Shown here: positions 1 through 6,798 of the stretch, one piece after another
How the letters are laid out: the number at the start of each line of letters is the position of its first letter
Position numbering within the stretch: position 1 is the first letter of the stretch
From: ZC4RG42 sp036676355
GTDB lineage: Bacteria > Pseudomonadota > Gammaproteobacteria > Burkholderiales > SG8-39
Direction of reading: 5' to 3'
Length of the DNA: 34,668 nucleotides
Assembly (NCBI GenBank): GCA_036676355.1
Contig: JAKFDA010000100.1
Location: forward strand, 1-34,668
Program-made: the position numbers and the translations under genes
Notes under the pieces: model-generated
What the model was told of the DNA's origin: nothing
The model's database searches: none
What the model saw: only the letters and a program-made list of their open reading frames with translations

Positions 1-930
1 ACCGTTGTCGCTCGGATTGAATTCGCCGCGCACCGAAGTCGTGCCGCCGAGCGCCGCTTCGTTCTGATAGGTCGCTTCGCGTACCCAGTAATGTGTGTAG
101 GCCTTGCGTTTGGCGGGCGAGAAGTCGCCCCAGTAGACAACGTCCGGATGACCGTCGAGTTTATTGTCGCTGCCGAGTTCGGCGGCCAGACCTTGTTCGG
201 TCTTGCCGCGCGGAATCGTGACAATGTGTGGCGGCATCAACTCCATGACATCAAGGTGGGTGGTGTTGTACTGCTTGGTGGTGGTCAGGATGAGGGTTGC
301 GTCCTGTACCGTGCCTTTGACCTTTGAAAGATCGAATTGCAGCGCCGCGTTGCGGCCGCTTGTGACCCACAGCGATTTCGAGGTGCCCTGCGCCTTGTAA
401 GTGCTTCGCGGCATGTCGGCATCGGCCGTGCAGCGGCATTCGAACGTGCCGGCGCTCGTGGCGATCACCAGTTTGGGGTGTTGCGACGCGTCGTCGTGCT
501 CGCGACTGGAGAACACGGCGGTGCCGTCGCCGGAAGGGGGGCACAACATCAAGCCCGTGTTAAGTTCGGACAGCCAGCGCGTGACGAGCGGGCCGAGGCC
601 CTTGACCCGGATCTCCTGCGTGCCCGCACCGCCCGGCACCGAGAAGCTGGCATAGGCATAACGGCCATGCGGCACCTGTTTTGCGTCTCGCCAGTCGCCG
701 CCCTTGTGCTGCCAGCGCAGCTTGAGCGCGGCGTTCCAGTTGTCGCGCGTGGCGCCCGATGCGCCATCGTAGAGAATGGCCTGCTGAATCGTTTTTACGG
801 TGTTGCCGACGGGTGGGGAAGATTGATCGGGCTGCAAGGCGGCCACCTCTCCTTGTAAATTGTTTACTTTGTTCCAGATCGCTTTGAGTTCGGCGCGCGC
901 CGCGCCGTACAGTTTTTCCATGGTTATCAT
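1..930 (-). CDS. Unrecognised protein, partial (3' end outside window)
   Basis: An open minus-strand frame runs from about 930 to the window edge without a stop, so at least 310 codons are present and the C-terminus is missing. I do not recognise the family. No signal peptide is visible. The N-terminus (residues 1-40) looks like a short helix or coiled coil (WNKVNNLQGEVAAL), followed by a Gly/Trp-rich stretch (GGDWRDAK) and then a beta-rich part with the segment AALQFDLSKVKGTVQDATLI. That segment resembles DNRLRE-type or carbohydrate-binding beta-sandwich domains, a weak resemblance only. The start is uncertain: ATG at 930 has GAGG five bases upstream; ATG at 921 is also in frame. Either choice collides with the divergent methyltransferase start. 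The reading frame looks real because the residue pattern is protein-like over its full length, while the overlapping frames are Arg/Ala/Pro-rich. Confidence 0.75.
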   Translation of the reverse strand, partial: MITMEKLYGAARAELKAIWNKVNNLQGEVAALQPDQSSPPVGNTVKTIQQAILYDGASGATRDNWNAALKLRWQHKGGDWRDAKQVPHGRYAYASFSVPGGAGTQEIRVKGLGPLVTRWLSELNTGLMLCPPSGDGTAVFSSREHDDASQHPKLVIATSAGTFECRCTADADMPRSTYKAQGTSKSLWVTSGRNAALQFDLSKVKGTVQDATLILTTTKQYNTTHLDVMELMPPHIVTIPRGKTEQGLAAELGSDNKLDGHPDVVYWGDFSPAKRKAYTHYWVREATYQNEAALGGTTSVRGEFNPSDNG

Positions 931-1708
931 GCAAGCCTCAACGGAGTCTTCCCGCTTGAATCCGGTCAGCGAATCGCAAAAGACGAGAACCGAATTCGAA
1001 CGCGCCTGGAGCGCGCGCTTTCGCGAATTCGCGCATGTCCACGATGACGACGCCGGGATCGCCGGCTGGTCGCCCACGGGTCTGGCCGCTCGCCTGCGTC
1101 ATTTCGAACATCACTTCGATGCGACACGCGCACGCGGCCTGTGGCTCGATGCGGGTTGCGGCGCGGGAACTTATTCGCGTCATCTGCGGCGTCTTGGCGC
1201 GGACGTCGTCGGCCTCGATTATTCGTTCGAGGCGTTGCGCAAGGCGCACCGGCGCGACGACATCGACGTGCTTTACTGCGCAGGGGATGTCACGCGCTTG
1301 CCGCTGCGGGACGGCTGCTTCGACGGCGCGCTGTGTTTCGGCGTCACGCAGGCGCTGTCCGATTCCACGGCGGCTGTGCGCGCGCTGACCGCGGCGACCC
1401 GACATGGCGGCGAAGTGTGGATCGACGGACTGAATGTCTGGTGCCTCCCGCACATTGTTGAAGTCGTGTCGCGCCGCCTGCGCGGCAGGCGCGAGCATCT
1501 GCGCTATGAATCGCCTGCGCAGGTGCTGCGTGCGATGCGTGACGCGGGGTGGCAGCCGACCTTGTACTGGCTGCCCATCCTTCCCGCGCGTCTGGCGCGT
1601 TTCCAATGGTTGTTCGAACAGCGCTGGACGGTCTGCCTGCTGCATGCCGTGACGCCGCTCGGCGCGCTGCTCAGTCATTCGTTCGTCATACGTGCGCTGC
1701 GCGCCTGA
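929..1708 (+). CDS. Class I SAM-dependent methyltransferase
   Basis: About 260 aa. Motif I of class I methyltransferases is clear (LWLDAGCGAGTYSRHL), followed by an acidic motif II region (VVGLDYSFEAL) and motif IV-like DGALCFGVTQAL, so it should bind S-adenosylmethionine in a Rossmann fold. The C-terminal part (WLPILPARLARFQWLFEQRW) is aromatic and hydrophobic and could touch a membrane or a lipid-linked substrate. The substrate is unknown; the position beside an exopolysaccharide locus suggests a sugar or lipid intermediate, which is inference. Start choice: ATG 929 gives MQASTESS; ATG 920 and TTG 956 (GGAG nine bases upstream) are alternatives. The ATG at 929 shares a CATG palindrome with the divergent gene's start, so TTG 956 may be the true one. 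Sequence before 920 in this frame is the antisense of the neighbouring gene. Confidence 0.85.
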   Translation: MQASTESSRLNPVSESQKTRTEFERAWSARFREFAHVHDDDAGIAGWSPTGLAARLRHFEHHFDATRARGLWLDAGCGAGTYSRHLRRLGADVVGLDYSFEALRKAHRRDDIDVLYCAGDVTRLPLRDGCFDGALCFGVTQALSDSTAAVRALTAATRHGGEVWIDGLNVWCLPHIVEVVSRRLRGRREHLRYESPAQVLRAMRDAGWQPTLYWLPILPARLARFQWLFEQRWTVCLLHAVTPLGALLSHSFVIRALRA

Positions 1709-1742
1709 AGCGCAAACCGTGGTGCAAGTGTGATGCGTGCGG

Positions 1743-1772
1743 CGCCTGGTGTGTCAGGCGTCGCAGTTTTTT
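1743..1772 (+). terminator. Possible intrinsic terminator after the methyltransferase
   Basis: A perfect 6-bp stem CGCCTG/CAGGCG (1743-1748 with 1755-1760) with a six-base loop is followed, after six further bases, by six T residues (1767-1772). The gap between stem and T tract is longer than usual. It could alternatively be an activator site upstream of the sigma-54 promoter at 1851. Confidence 0.4.
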
Positions 1773-1850
1773 ACATTCACGCGTGTGGAATTGATGCAAA
1801 GTGCCCGCTCGGCTCTGTACATCAAGGATTTGCGCCTACTTGCGGGCGTA

Positions 1851-1866
1851 CGGCACCAGCATTGCA
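1851..1866 (+). promoter_or_regulatory. Sigma-54 (-24/-12) promoter of the HPr-rel-A operon
   Basis: The sequence CGGCACCAGCATTGCA matches the RpoN consensus TGGCAC-N5-TTGCA at all but the first base, with the obligatory GG (1852-1853), ten-base gap and GC (1864-1865). Transcription would start near 1877, leaving about 38 bases of leader before the ATG at 1915. An 8-bp palindrome CACGCGTG (1778-1785) lies about 70 bases upstream and is a candidate activator site. PrsR, encoded at 8904-10256, is a sigma-54 activator and the likely partner (inference). Confidence 0.7.
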
Positions 1867-1914
1867 CCAGGCTGTCGGAGCGGTTCAATCCAATCCTTTT
1901 TACGGCGGCAATTA

Positions 1915-2451
1915 ATGAAAGCGAATCGACGTAAATTGATCAAGGGCTCGCTTGCCGCGCCCATGATCTTCACTCTGGGACCTGCGACAGGGTGGGCGCA
2001 GGCCATCAACAGCGCCGGTGTGTGCTTGCAGAAGAGCGATGTCAGCGTGACTGAAGCCGGCGGCGCGGTCACCGCCAGTGCCGATCAGTGGGTCCGCGTG
2101 CCGGTCGACCTTCTGCAGTTGACGCAGAATCCGGCCGGCCAAACTCCGGTAGTGCTCGAAGGCACATATATCCAGTCGTTCAACCATCAGATCTATTACC
2201 GCGTGGCCGTGGATAACCCGGGCACACCCCCCATATTGACCGAGTTGAAGGTCGGGCAGGAGGGTTTGACCGAACAGTCGATCGGCACCGGCAACGCGCT
2301 GGTGCACATCGCCAAGTTCGACCAGAACGCTCCGGCGGAAATCACCGGTTTCGCCTGGGAAGGCGCAAACGGTGCAGTCGCCTCGTTCGCCTGCGCCGGA
2401 TCGGCCGGCCTGGTGAACGTTGCGGTCGCGGGCCTGATGAAGATCGGCTGA
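1915..2451 (+). CDS. Secreted protein with twin-arginine-like signal, first gene of HPr-rel-A operon
   Basis: 178 aa. The N-terminus (MKANRRKLIKGSLAAP) carries an RRKLIK twin-arginine-like motif, then a hydrophobic stretch and a likely cleavage site after GWAQA near residue 29, so it should be exported, by Tat or possibly Sec. The mature part, about 150 aa, is beta-rich and contains two cysteines (SAGVC near the N-terminus, ASFAC near the C-terminus) that could form a disulfide. I do not recognise a catalytic motif. ATG 1915 is chosen because the reading frame further upstream lies before the predicted transcription start and is Arg/Ser/Cys-rich. It sits seven bases before the PqqD-like gene and is the first gene behind the sigma-54 promoter. 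It is a candidate substrate of the downstream kinase system, which is inference. Confidence 0.85.
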   Translation: MKANRRKLIKGSLAAPMIFTLGPATGWAQAINSAGVCLQKSDVSVTEAGGAVTASADQWVRVPVDLLQLTQNPAGQTPVVLEGTYIQSFNHQIYYRVAVDNPGTPPILTELKVGQEGLTEQSIGTGNALVHIAKFDQNAPAEITGFAWEGANGAVASFACAGSAGLVNVAVAGLMKIG

Positions 2452-2457
2452 GAATCG

Positions 2458-2778
2458 ATGGAGGAGGCTGGGGCGGATTCGATCCGGTGGCGACTCGCCT
2501 ATCCGGACCGAATCCGTGTTGTGCGTCTTGACGATGCCGCCATTATCTTCAATCCCCTGTCGTGGCGAACGCATTACCTGAACGAAGCGGCGCAGTGCGT
2601 GTTCGATGCGCTGAGCGCCGGGCCCTTGACCGTTGCCGAACTGATTGTCGAAACGGTCGATGCACATGACCAACTGAGCGCCGAAGAGACGGATGAGTGG
2701 ACGCGCACCCTGCTGACTCACCTGCGCGATCTGGTGACCATGGGCCTGGTGACGCAAGAAACCGACGTCGTGGCATGA
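2458..2778 (+). CDS. PqqD-family protein (HPr-rel-A system type)
   Basis: 106 aa, the usual size of PqqD-like proteins. The segment WRLAYPDRIRVVRLDDAAII, then NPLSWRTHYLNEAAQCVFDAL and a C-terminal HLRDLVTMGLV show the winged-helix PqqD/RiPP-recognition fold: beta strands that bind a peptide, then three helices. PqqD proteins present precursor peptides to modifying enzymes; which peptide is bound here is unknown. It starts seven bases after the secreted protein's stop and its own stop overlaps the kinase start (ATGA at 2775-2778), so it is translationally coupled. The lack of a radical-SAM or asparagine-synthetase partner in the window argues against a classic PQQ or lasso-peptide role. Confidence 0.85.
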   Translation: MEEAGADSIRWRLAYPDRIRVVRLDDAAIIFNPLSWRTHYLNEAAQCVFDALSAGPLTVAELIVETVDAHDQLSAEETDEWTRTLLTHLRDLVTMGLVTQETDVVA

Positions 2779-3710
2779 ATATCGCCGAACTGCCGGTGGC
2801 GGATGTGCGCCGCCGACTGCGCCGCGAAGGACTGTCGCTCGACTGCGGTTTGATCCGCGTGCGTGTGCGCTCCAATGCGCCGGGTCTGGCCGAGGTGCTC
2901 CACCGGCTCTATGGCGCTTTCCCGCTCGACGGCGGCGCCGGCTTTCACGATGTCACCGCGACGCTGCAATGGCGGCGCAACTGGCGCGCTCGCTTCAAAC
3001 CCGAAGTGCAGTTTCTGCTCGACGGCGATGCGCCCTTCGAAGCGTTGCCGGCGGCCACGCACCTGCCGATGCTCGAGTGGGGGTTGAACTGGTGCGTCGC
3101 TTCGCGTGGTCATCGTCATCTGCTTCTGCATGCGGGCGTCGTCGCGCGCGCCGGACTCGGCGTGCTGGTCCCTGCAGTGCCCGGATCGGGCAAGAGCACA
3201 TTGACTGCGGCGCTGGCCGGCCGCGGCTTTCGTCTGCTGTCCGACGAGTTCGGCGTAGTCCGCCTGCGCGATCATCGTCTGCTGCCGCTGGTGCGGCCGA
3301 TCGCCCTGAAGAACGAATCGATTGCGGCGCTGGCCCGTTTTGCGCCCGAGGCTGTGATCGGCCCAACCTTCCGAAATACGCGCAAAGGCGATGTGGCGCA
3401 CGTCGCGCCCACGCGCGAAAGTGTGGCGGCGCGCAACGAGGCGGCTGTGCCGGCACTGGTGCTGTTCCCGCAGTTCCGCCGTGACGCCCCGCTGTCGATC
3501 GAAGCCGTGGACGATGGCCTGGCATTCGTGAAGATCTCGGGCAATTCGTTCAACTACGAGATGCTGGGTGAACGCGCCTTCGGGGCGGTCGCCCGGCTGG
3601 TGCACGGTTGCCGTTGCTATCGCATCACATATGGCGATATGGAAGAAGCCGTCGCGGCGGTAAGTGAACTGCTCGACGAGCGCGTACAGCCGTTGGCGGT
3701 GGGCCAGTGA
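2775..3710 (+). CDS. HprK-related kinase A
   Basis: 311 aa. The central and C-terminal part resembles the HPr kinase/phosphorylase catalytic domain: a conserved-looking His119 (LLLHAGVV), a P-loop PGSGKST with Lys140, and an acidic pair in LLSDEFG (Asp157, Glu158) for metal and base function. The HprK N-terminal domain is replaced by a different about 110-aa segment, and no HPr gene is nearby, so the substrate is probably not HPr. Related HprK-like enzymes in lasso-peptide clusters phosphorylate a serine of a peptide, which makes protein or peptide phosphorylation a reasonable guess. ATG 2775 overlaps the PqqD stop; it fits better than an upstream start inside that gene. The last four bases overlap the nucleotidyltransferase start. 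Confidence 0.88.
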   Translation: MNIAELPVADVRRRLRREGLSLDCGLIRVRVRSNAPGLAEVLHRLYGAFPLDGGAGFHDVTATLQWRRNWRARFKPEVQFLLDGDAPFEALPAATHLPMLEWGLNWCVASRGHRHLLLHAGVVARAGLGVLVPAVPGSGKSTLTAALAGRGFRLLSDEFGVVRLRDHRLLPLVRPIALKNESIAALARFAPEAVIGPTFRNTRKGDVAHVAPTRESVAARNEAAVPALVLFPQFRRDAPLSIEAVDDGLAFVKISGNSFNYEMLGERAFGAVARLVHGCRCYRITYGDMEEAVAAVSELLDERVQPLAVGQ

Positions 3711-4846
3711 ACGCGGACTGGCTGCGGGATTTACTGCCGCGCCCGCCCGCGCATTGCACGTTGTTGTTGCGCGCGCTGGCGGATCCCCTCGCGCTGCGGC
3801 GTCTCGGTCCGGCCGATCTGGATCTGCTGGTTCGCGTCGCGCGCCGTGCCCGCCTGCACGGCATCCTGCACGCGCGCCTGGTCGAGCGTGATGCGACCGG
3901 CGCCGTGCCCGATCGTGTGCTGGCGCAACTCGAATCGGGTGGGACGGTGGCGCGCTACCGACTGCAACTGGCATTGCTGGAGCGGCATCACCTGGCGCGC
4001 GTGCTGGCCCCGCTCGGGGTGCCGCTGGTATTGCTCAAAGGCGGTGCCTATGCCGCACAGGATTTGCCCTTTGCCGTCGGGCGACCGCTCAACGATCTCG
4101 ATTTGATGGTGCCCGCAGCGCGACTTGATCAGGTGGAGACGACGTTGCGCCGAGCAGGCTGGCGCAGCGAGGTCGATGATCCTTATGACGAGCGTTATTA
4201 CCGCGAATGGAGTCATGAAATTCCGCCGCTGATCGGTCCGGATCGCGCGCTGGAAGTCGATCTGCACCACACCATTCTGCCGCCTACCGGCCGGTTGCGC
4301 CCGGACGCTGCGCGACTCTTCAACGACGCGGTGCCGCTGCCGGGTTCGGTGTTTCGCGTGCTGGCGCCGGTCGATCAGGTCCTGCACGCGGCGGTGCACC
4401 TCATGCAGGACATCGACGCGTCAGAGCGTTTACGCGATCTGGTCGATATCGACGGCTTGCTGCGCTGCTTCGGCGCTCGGCCGCGCTTCGCCGTCGATCT
4501 GCTCTCGCACGCCGCGCATCACGGCTTGCAGCGCCCGCTGTGGTACGCCGTGCATTTTGCGCGCGAGTGGCTCGACACGCCGCTCGACGCGGGCCTGGTG
4601 CGTTGCCTGGAAGATTGGGCGCCGCGCGAACCGGCGCGTACGTGCATGGATGCGCTGATCACGGCCACGGTCTTTCCCATGCATCCTGATCGGGGTCGCA
4701 CGCCGACGCGTCACGTCGCCTGGCAGTTATTGCGTATGCGCGCGATGTGGATGCGCATGCCGGCCGGACTGCTGCTGCGTCATGCCGCATCGAAGCTGGG
4801 AAGGAAATTTCGCGCACAACGCCACGCGACGCCTGCCGCGGGGTGA
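3707..4846 (+). CDS. Nucleotidyltransferase family protein (NTP_transf_5 type)
   Basis: 379 aa, GTG start overlapping the kinase stop by four bases. The nucleotidyltransferase signature is clear: LLKGGAYAAQD (Lys111-Gly-Gly) followed by RPLNDLDLMVP with metal-binding Asp130 and Asp132, and a later acidic EVDLHHTI strand. These match the family of uncharacterised nucleotidyltransferases found next to PqqD and HprK-like genes in peptide-modification and exosortase loci. The substrate is unknown; transfer of a nucleotide or phosphate to a protein or sugar is possible. The C-terminal tail (KLGRKFRAQRHA) is very basic. It is the last gene of the operon; a 431-bp spacer follows. Confidence 0.85.
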   Translation: MNADWLRDLLPRPPAHCTLLLRALADPLALRRLGPADLDLLVRVARRARLHGILHARLVERDATGAVPDRVLAQLESGGTVARYRLQLALLERHHLARVLAPLGVPLVLLKGGAYAAQDLPFAVGRPLNDLDLMVPAARLDQVETTLRRAGWRSEVDDPYDERYYREWSHEIPPLIGPDRALEVDLHHTILPPTGRLRPDAARLFNDAVPLPGSVFRVLAPVDQVLHAAVHLMQDIDASERLRDLVDIDGLLRCFGARPRFAVDLLSHAAHHGLQRPLWYAVHFAREWLDTPLDAGLVRCLEDWAPREPARTCMDALITATVFPMHPDRGRTPTRHVAWQLLRMRAMWMRMPAGLLLRHAASKLGRKFRAQRHATPAAG

Positions 4847-5277
4847 TCGAGAACCGCCTCAAAAAATCCGCGACGCGCCCATCGCCATAGCCGCCCGAAG
4901 CGAGATCTCGTGTGCTCGCACGCGGTCAGAAATTTCCTCCTCACCCTCGCGGCTACAAGCAAGTGTCTCAATGTTTAACAAACCCGACAGAGGGCGTATG
5001 GCACCATCCTTCGCACTCGGTAAAGGGGGCACTGCACTGACTCGCGGCGGGGTGCGACGCAACGTCTGGGCGCATGTGAAAAGCGTGAGACGCAGTGCAC
5101 GATGACGTCGCCGTAGTCCACTCAATCGACAATAGCCGGCATTGCTGAGCGCAGCATTGCTTGCCGGCGGGAGGTCGTCGAGCGCGCTACGGTCACGGGT
5201 TTGCGGCGCATGGACCGAGAGTCACGTCGACAGTCAAAAAATATCCAAGGGGAGACGAACCGTGAGGATCGCAAAGA
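4847..5277 (+). other. Non-coding spacer before the exopolysaccharide genes
   Basis: 431 bp without a convincing gene. It holds the hairpin/direct-repeat element at 5135-5168, purine-rich AAGGGGAG (5247-5254) and GAGG (5264-5267) before the ATG at 5278, and a 44-codon frame from 4972 that I reject. The promoter of the exopolysaccharide genes must lie here or upstream, but I see no clear -35/-10 pair, and the best sigma-54-like match has a wrong spacing. Confidence 0.5.
5135..5168 (+). repeat. Inverted repeat with internal direct repeat
   Basis: GCCGGCA (5135-5141) pairs with TGCCGGC (5162-5168). Inside, GCTG/CAGC can form a second short stem, and GCATTGCT occurs twice (5139-5146 and 5154-5161). 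No T tract follows, so a regulator site or an upstream transcript end is possible. Confidence 0.5.
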
Positions 5278-6657
5278 ATGATCAGCTTGTTTCGTCACTA
5301 CGTGCCAATTGCGACGCTGTTGCAACTCGCATTGGAAGGTGGCGTGTTTTTCGTGGCGATGTTGCTCGCGATCTCGATTCAGACGCAAGGGGGAGCAACC
5401 GCGGGTAGCCCGTTGTCGGCGGCATTTTCGTTCGCCGGATTGATGGTCTGCGTCAACGCCTCGCTCGGTTTGTATCGTCGCGAAAGCGTACCGTCGCTAT
5501 CGCGCTTTGCGCCGCGTCTGCTGGTCGCGCTGCTGATCGGTTTTCCGATTTCCTATCTGCTTTTCTTCGCATTGCCCAACGGAGGTGTCTATCAGGACGC
5601 GCTCGGCTACACCGTATTCATCGTGCTGATCAGTTCACTCGGCTTGCGCCGCGTCATCGATGCGGCTTCGTCCGGCGAAGGCCTGTTCACCCACCGGATT
5701 CTGGTGCTCGGAATCGGCCGGGAAGCGCAGACCGTGGCGCATACGCTGCAGAGGCGACCGGGCCTTGCGGTGGTCGGCTTCTACCCCGTCTCCGTTGGAG
5801 AGGTCGCGGCGATTCCGGAGGCCGACATCGTTGCGCGCGGCACGTCGGTGGAGGAGGCGGTGCGCGAGTTGAACGTCGATGAAGTCATCGTCGCGGTGCG
5901 CGAACAGCGCGGCGGAGTCATCCCGCTGCCGGGCTTGCTGAGCTGCCGCATGCAGGGCGTCCGCGTCACGACGTTGTCGGCCTTTCATGAGCGCGTCGGC
6001 GGCGAAGTGCCGGTGGATTCGCTCAAGGCAAGCTGGCTGATTTATGGCGAAGGTTTCAGGCAGAGTCGCATGCGCGGCTTCGTGAAGCGCGTGTTCGACA
6101 TCTGCGCCGCGAGCATGCTGCTCGTCGTCGCACTGCCGATCATGCTGCTCACCGCACTCATCATTCGCTGCCAGAGCGGCGTGCCGGTGATTTACCGACA
6201 GGTGCGGGTGGGTCATGCGGGCAAACCATTCACGCTGCTGAAATTCCGCAGCATGCGCACGGATGCGGAAAGCGACGGCGTCGCGGTGTGGTGTCAGACC
6301 AACGATCCGCGCGTCACACCCTTCGGTCGATTCATTCGGCGTTCGCACATCGATGAGTTGCCGCAACTGTGGAATGTGCTCAAGGGCGAAATGAGTTTCG
6401 TCGGCCCGCGCCCGGAGCGCCCGGTATTCGTGTCCGAGCTGGGAAAACAGATTCCGTATTACGCCGCGCGTCATAGCGTGAAGCCGGGGGTCACCGGCTG
6501 GGCGCAGGTTCGTTATCCCTACGGTTCTTCGGTCGCCGATGCGACGCGCAAGTTGCAGTACGACCTGTACTACGTGAAAAATCATTCGTTGCTGCTCGAT
6601 CTGTTCATTCTGTTCGAGACTGTGCGTGTGGTCGTTTTCGGAGAAGGGGCGCGGTAA
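5278..6657 (+). CDS. EpsB-type polyprenyl-phosphate sugar-1-phosphate transferase (PEP-CTERM system associated)
   Basis: 459 aa. The N-terminal half holds four to five membrane helices (about residues 10-120), then a nucleotide-binding-like region (RILVLGIGREAQTVAHTL). From residue 270 (KRVFDICAASMLLVVALP) comes the bacterial sugar transferase domain with LLKFRSMRTDAE and SHIDELPQLWNVLKGEMS, then FVGPRPERPV. This is the layout of WbaP/EpsB initiating transferases, which move a hexose-1-phosphate onto undecaprenyl phosphate at the inner membrane to start repeat-unit assembly. The length fits the PEP-CTERM-associated EpsB group. GAGG ends ten bases before ATG 5278, which fixes the start. It lies directly before prsK, the order usually seen in exosortase-A exopolysaccharide loci. 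Confidence 0.92.
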   Translation: MISLFRHYVPIATLLQLALEGGVFFVAMLLAISIQTQGGATAGSPLSAAFSFAGLMVCVNASLGLYRRESVPSLSRFAPRLLVALLIGFPISYLLFFALPNGGVYQDALGYTVFIVLISSLGLRRVIDAASSGEGLFTHRILVLGIGREAQTVAHTLQRRPGLAVVGFYPVSVGEVAAIPEADIVARGTSVEEAVRELNVDEVIVAVREQRGGVIPLPGLLSCRMQGVRVTTLSAFHERVGGEVPVDSLKASWLIYGEGFRQSRMRGFVKRVFDICAASMLLVVALPIMLLTALIIRCQSGVPVIYRQVRVGHAGKPFTLLKFRSMRTDAESDGVAVWCQTNDPRVTPFGRFIRRSHIDELPQLWNVLKGEMSFVGPRPERPVFVSELGKQIPYYAARHSVKPGVTGWAQVRYPYGSSVADATRKLQYDLYYVKNHSLLLDLFILFETVRVVVFGEGAR

Positions 6658-6756
6658 GCGGCGGGAATCCGCCCGTGCCGATGCCATGAATGCTATCGCC
6701 TCGCGATCGGGAGCGCGCACTCGGAGGCGTTTCGATGAGTGCGTTCGATGTCGGGA

Positions 6757-6778
6757 GATCGCGTCATTCGACGCGATC
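6757..6778 (+). promoter_or_regulatory. Perfect hairpin just before the prsK ribosome binding site
   Basis: GATCGCGTC-ATTC-GACGCGATC forms a perfect 9-bp stem with a four-base loop. It ends three bases before AGGGGAA (6782-6788), the prsK ribosome binding site. Without a T tract it is more likely an mRNA structure or protein-binding site than a terminator. Confidence 0.5.
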
Positions 6779-6798
6779 GAAAGGGGAATTGCACGCTC

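Noticed and set aside
860..919. Upstream extension of the methyltransferase (MFTLFQIAL...)
   Set aside because: This stretch is antisense to the N-terminal coding part of the divergent gene and precedes the conserved domain without a ribosome site.
4999..5015. Sigma-54-like TGGCACCATCCTTCGCA before epsB
   Set aside because: The gap between GG and GC is eleven bases instead of ten, and RpoN tolerates little change in spacing.
4972..5105. 44-codon frame beginning MFNKPDRG, a possible peptide precursor
   Set aside because: It has a weak ribosome site and an Arg/Gly-rich composition like other shadow frames, and no peptide protease or cyclase lies nearby.
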